Shown here one piece after another: positions 13,264 through 14,149 of a stretch of DNA of 14,149 nt. The notes beneath the pieces were generated by a model. That model was not told the origin of the DNA, did no database searches, and saw only the letters and a program-made list of their open reading frames with translations. Made by a program: the position numbers and the translations under genes. Where the stretch lies: NCBI GenBank assembly GCA_902767455.1, contig CACXHH010000008.1:1-14149 (forward strand), in the 5' to 3' direction. The stretch comes from an uncultured Eubacteriales bacterium (GTDB lineage: Bacteria; Bacillota; Clostridia; Christensenellales; Borkfalkiaceae). Position 1 is the first letter of the stretch; every line of letters starts with the position of its first letter.

Positions 13264-14149
13264 TTATACGCCTTCCCGTTTCCGTAAAATATCGAGAACG
13301 TTCTCAAAGTAGTCGGGAAGCGGCGCCTCGAAGGTCATAATTTTACCCGTTCTCGGGTGCGTGAGAGTAAGCCTGAACGCGTGAAGGAGCTGACCGTTCA
13401 GCTCGAACTTCTGTTTTTTTAAGCCGTAAGCTTTATCGCCCACCACTGGGTGACCGAGATATTTGGCGTGAACTCTTATCTGGTGCGTTCTGCCCGTGCC
13501 GAGCGAAAACCAGCAAAGCGTGTAATCTTTAAAGCGCTCGACAACACGATAATCCGTCGTCGCGACGCGCCCCGTTTTCGTTACCGCCATAAGTTTTCTG
13601 TCCTTGGGGCTTCTGCCGATAAGTGTGGCTATATGTCCGTTATCGACGCTTACGACGCCTTCTAACAAGGCGAGATACTCGCGCTTACACGTCTTTGATT
13701 TTATCTGTTCCGCAAGAGATAGATGCGCGGCGTCGTTCTTGGCGACGACCAAGAGCCCCGAAGTATCTTTATCTATCCTGTGAACTATCCCCGGGCGGAT
13801 AACGCCGTTTATACCGCTCAGACTGTCGAGATGATACATAAGCGCGTTTACGAGCGTTCCGCTCTTAGTGCCGCCGCCCGCGTGTACGGTCACACCCTGC
13901 GCCTTGTTGATAACGGCGATATCTTCGTCCTGATAGACTATTTCGAGCGGCATGTCCTGCGGGGTAAGGTCGATGACTTCGGGTTCCTTCGGCTCGACGG
14001 AAACTTTGTCGCCCGCACGAAGCTTATACGAAGATTTTTCCGCCTTTCCGTTTACGGAAACTCGCCCTTCGTCTATTAGTTTCTTGATATGCGAGCGCGA
14101 AAACTCGGTGTTTTCGGCAAGATATAAATCAAGTCGCTTTGAACCCAAA
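13264..14149 (-). CDS. rluD: RluA/RluD-family pseudouridine synthase, N-terminus cut by the window edge
   Basis: 294 residues are visible. An S4 RNA-binding domain lies at about 3-50 (RLDLYLAENTEFSRSHIKKL, then GRVSVNGK). The catalytic domain has VINKAQGVTVHAGGG (about 79-93), the signature GIVHRIDKDTSGLLVVAK (120-137) with catalytic Asp126, and GRTHQIRVHAKYLGHPVVGDKAYG near the end. These enzymes convert uridines in 23S rRNA (RluD: 1911/1915/1917) to pseudouridine. The only start inside the window is a TTG at 14148 with no room for a ribosome binding site, and family members usually have some ten more residues before the RLD of the S4 domain, so the true start is most likely outside. In Firmicutes the related paralogue YlyB cannot be excluded. 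Confidence 0.93.
   Translation of the reverse strand, partial: LGSKRLDLYLAENTEFSRSHIKKLIDEGRVSVNGKAEKSSYKLRAGDKVSVEPKEPEVIDLTPQDMPLEIVYQDEDIAVINKAQGVTVHAGGGTKSGTLVNALMYHLDSLSGINGVIRPGIVHRIDKDTSGLLVVAKNDAAHLSLAEQIKSKTCKREYLALLEGVVSVDNGHIATLIGRSPKDRKLMAVTKTGRVATTDYRVVERFKDYTLCWFSLGTGRTHQIRVHAKYLGHPVVGDKAYGLKKQKFELNGQLLHAFRLTLTHPRTGKIMTFEAPLPDYFENVLDILRKREGV

Noticed and set aside
1..14149. tRNA, rRNA or riboswitch genes
   Set aside because: No tRNA-like cloverleaf, rRNA stretch or recognisable riboswitch core was seen on either strand, though this was by eye only.

Overview
The window looks like a chromosomal housekeeping segment from a Gram-positive, probably clostridial, member of the Bacillota. 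The evidence is the gene content (HU, MreB, SecA with a SEC-C tail, ComFC, a YwmB-like secreted protein), strong GGAGG-type ribosome binding sites, and an RF2 gene with the programmed frameshift at an in-frame TGA, which implies a standard code with TGA as stop. The species cannot be named from the sequence. Nearly all genes are on the minus strand; only the HU gene (1942-2214) and a 37-residue peptide gene (13022-13135) are on plus.

Layout, left to right. Positions 1-1765 hold the first codons of an unidentified minus-strand gene, a short secreted protein resembling the C-terminal part of YwmB, and a protein that looks like a degenerate member of the glycerol-1-phosphate/iron-dependent dehydrogenase fold. 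A divergent promoter region then leads to hup, which has its own promoter and terminator. From 6396 down to 2296 runs a compact minus-strand cluster: prfB (with +1 frameshift), tsaD, trxA, maf and mreB. These cover translation termination, tRNA modification (t6A), thiol redox, nucleotide sanitation and cell shape. An AT-rich islet (about 6400-6965) with a small two-helix membrane protein interrupts the GC-richer surroundings. Next is a GT-C type membrane glycosyltransferase (7019-8764). A 470-bp gene-poor stretch (8765-9234) separates it from secA. After secA and comFC comes the 37-residue peptide gene, which ends in two hairpin terminators and converges on an RluD-type pseudouridine synthase truncated by the right edge.

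The most unusual part is 8835-9234, just downstream of secA. It carries a second copy of the secA 3' end (SEC-C coding sequence plus the bases after the stop), in the same frame as secA. In the 34-bp CPCGSGKKYK block it differs from secA only at three synonymous third positions. This copy is split by a net 102-bp insertion. The insertion and the stretch just before the copy are two versions of one repeat: a shared 18-bp core followed by exactly 51 bp holding two tight hairpins. The hairpin stems differ in sequence but the architecture and the open frame are kept. This resembles, in logic only, the protein-coding palindromic elements known from Rickettsia, and is the best candidate for something undescribed here.
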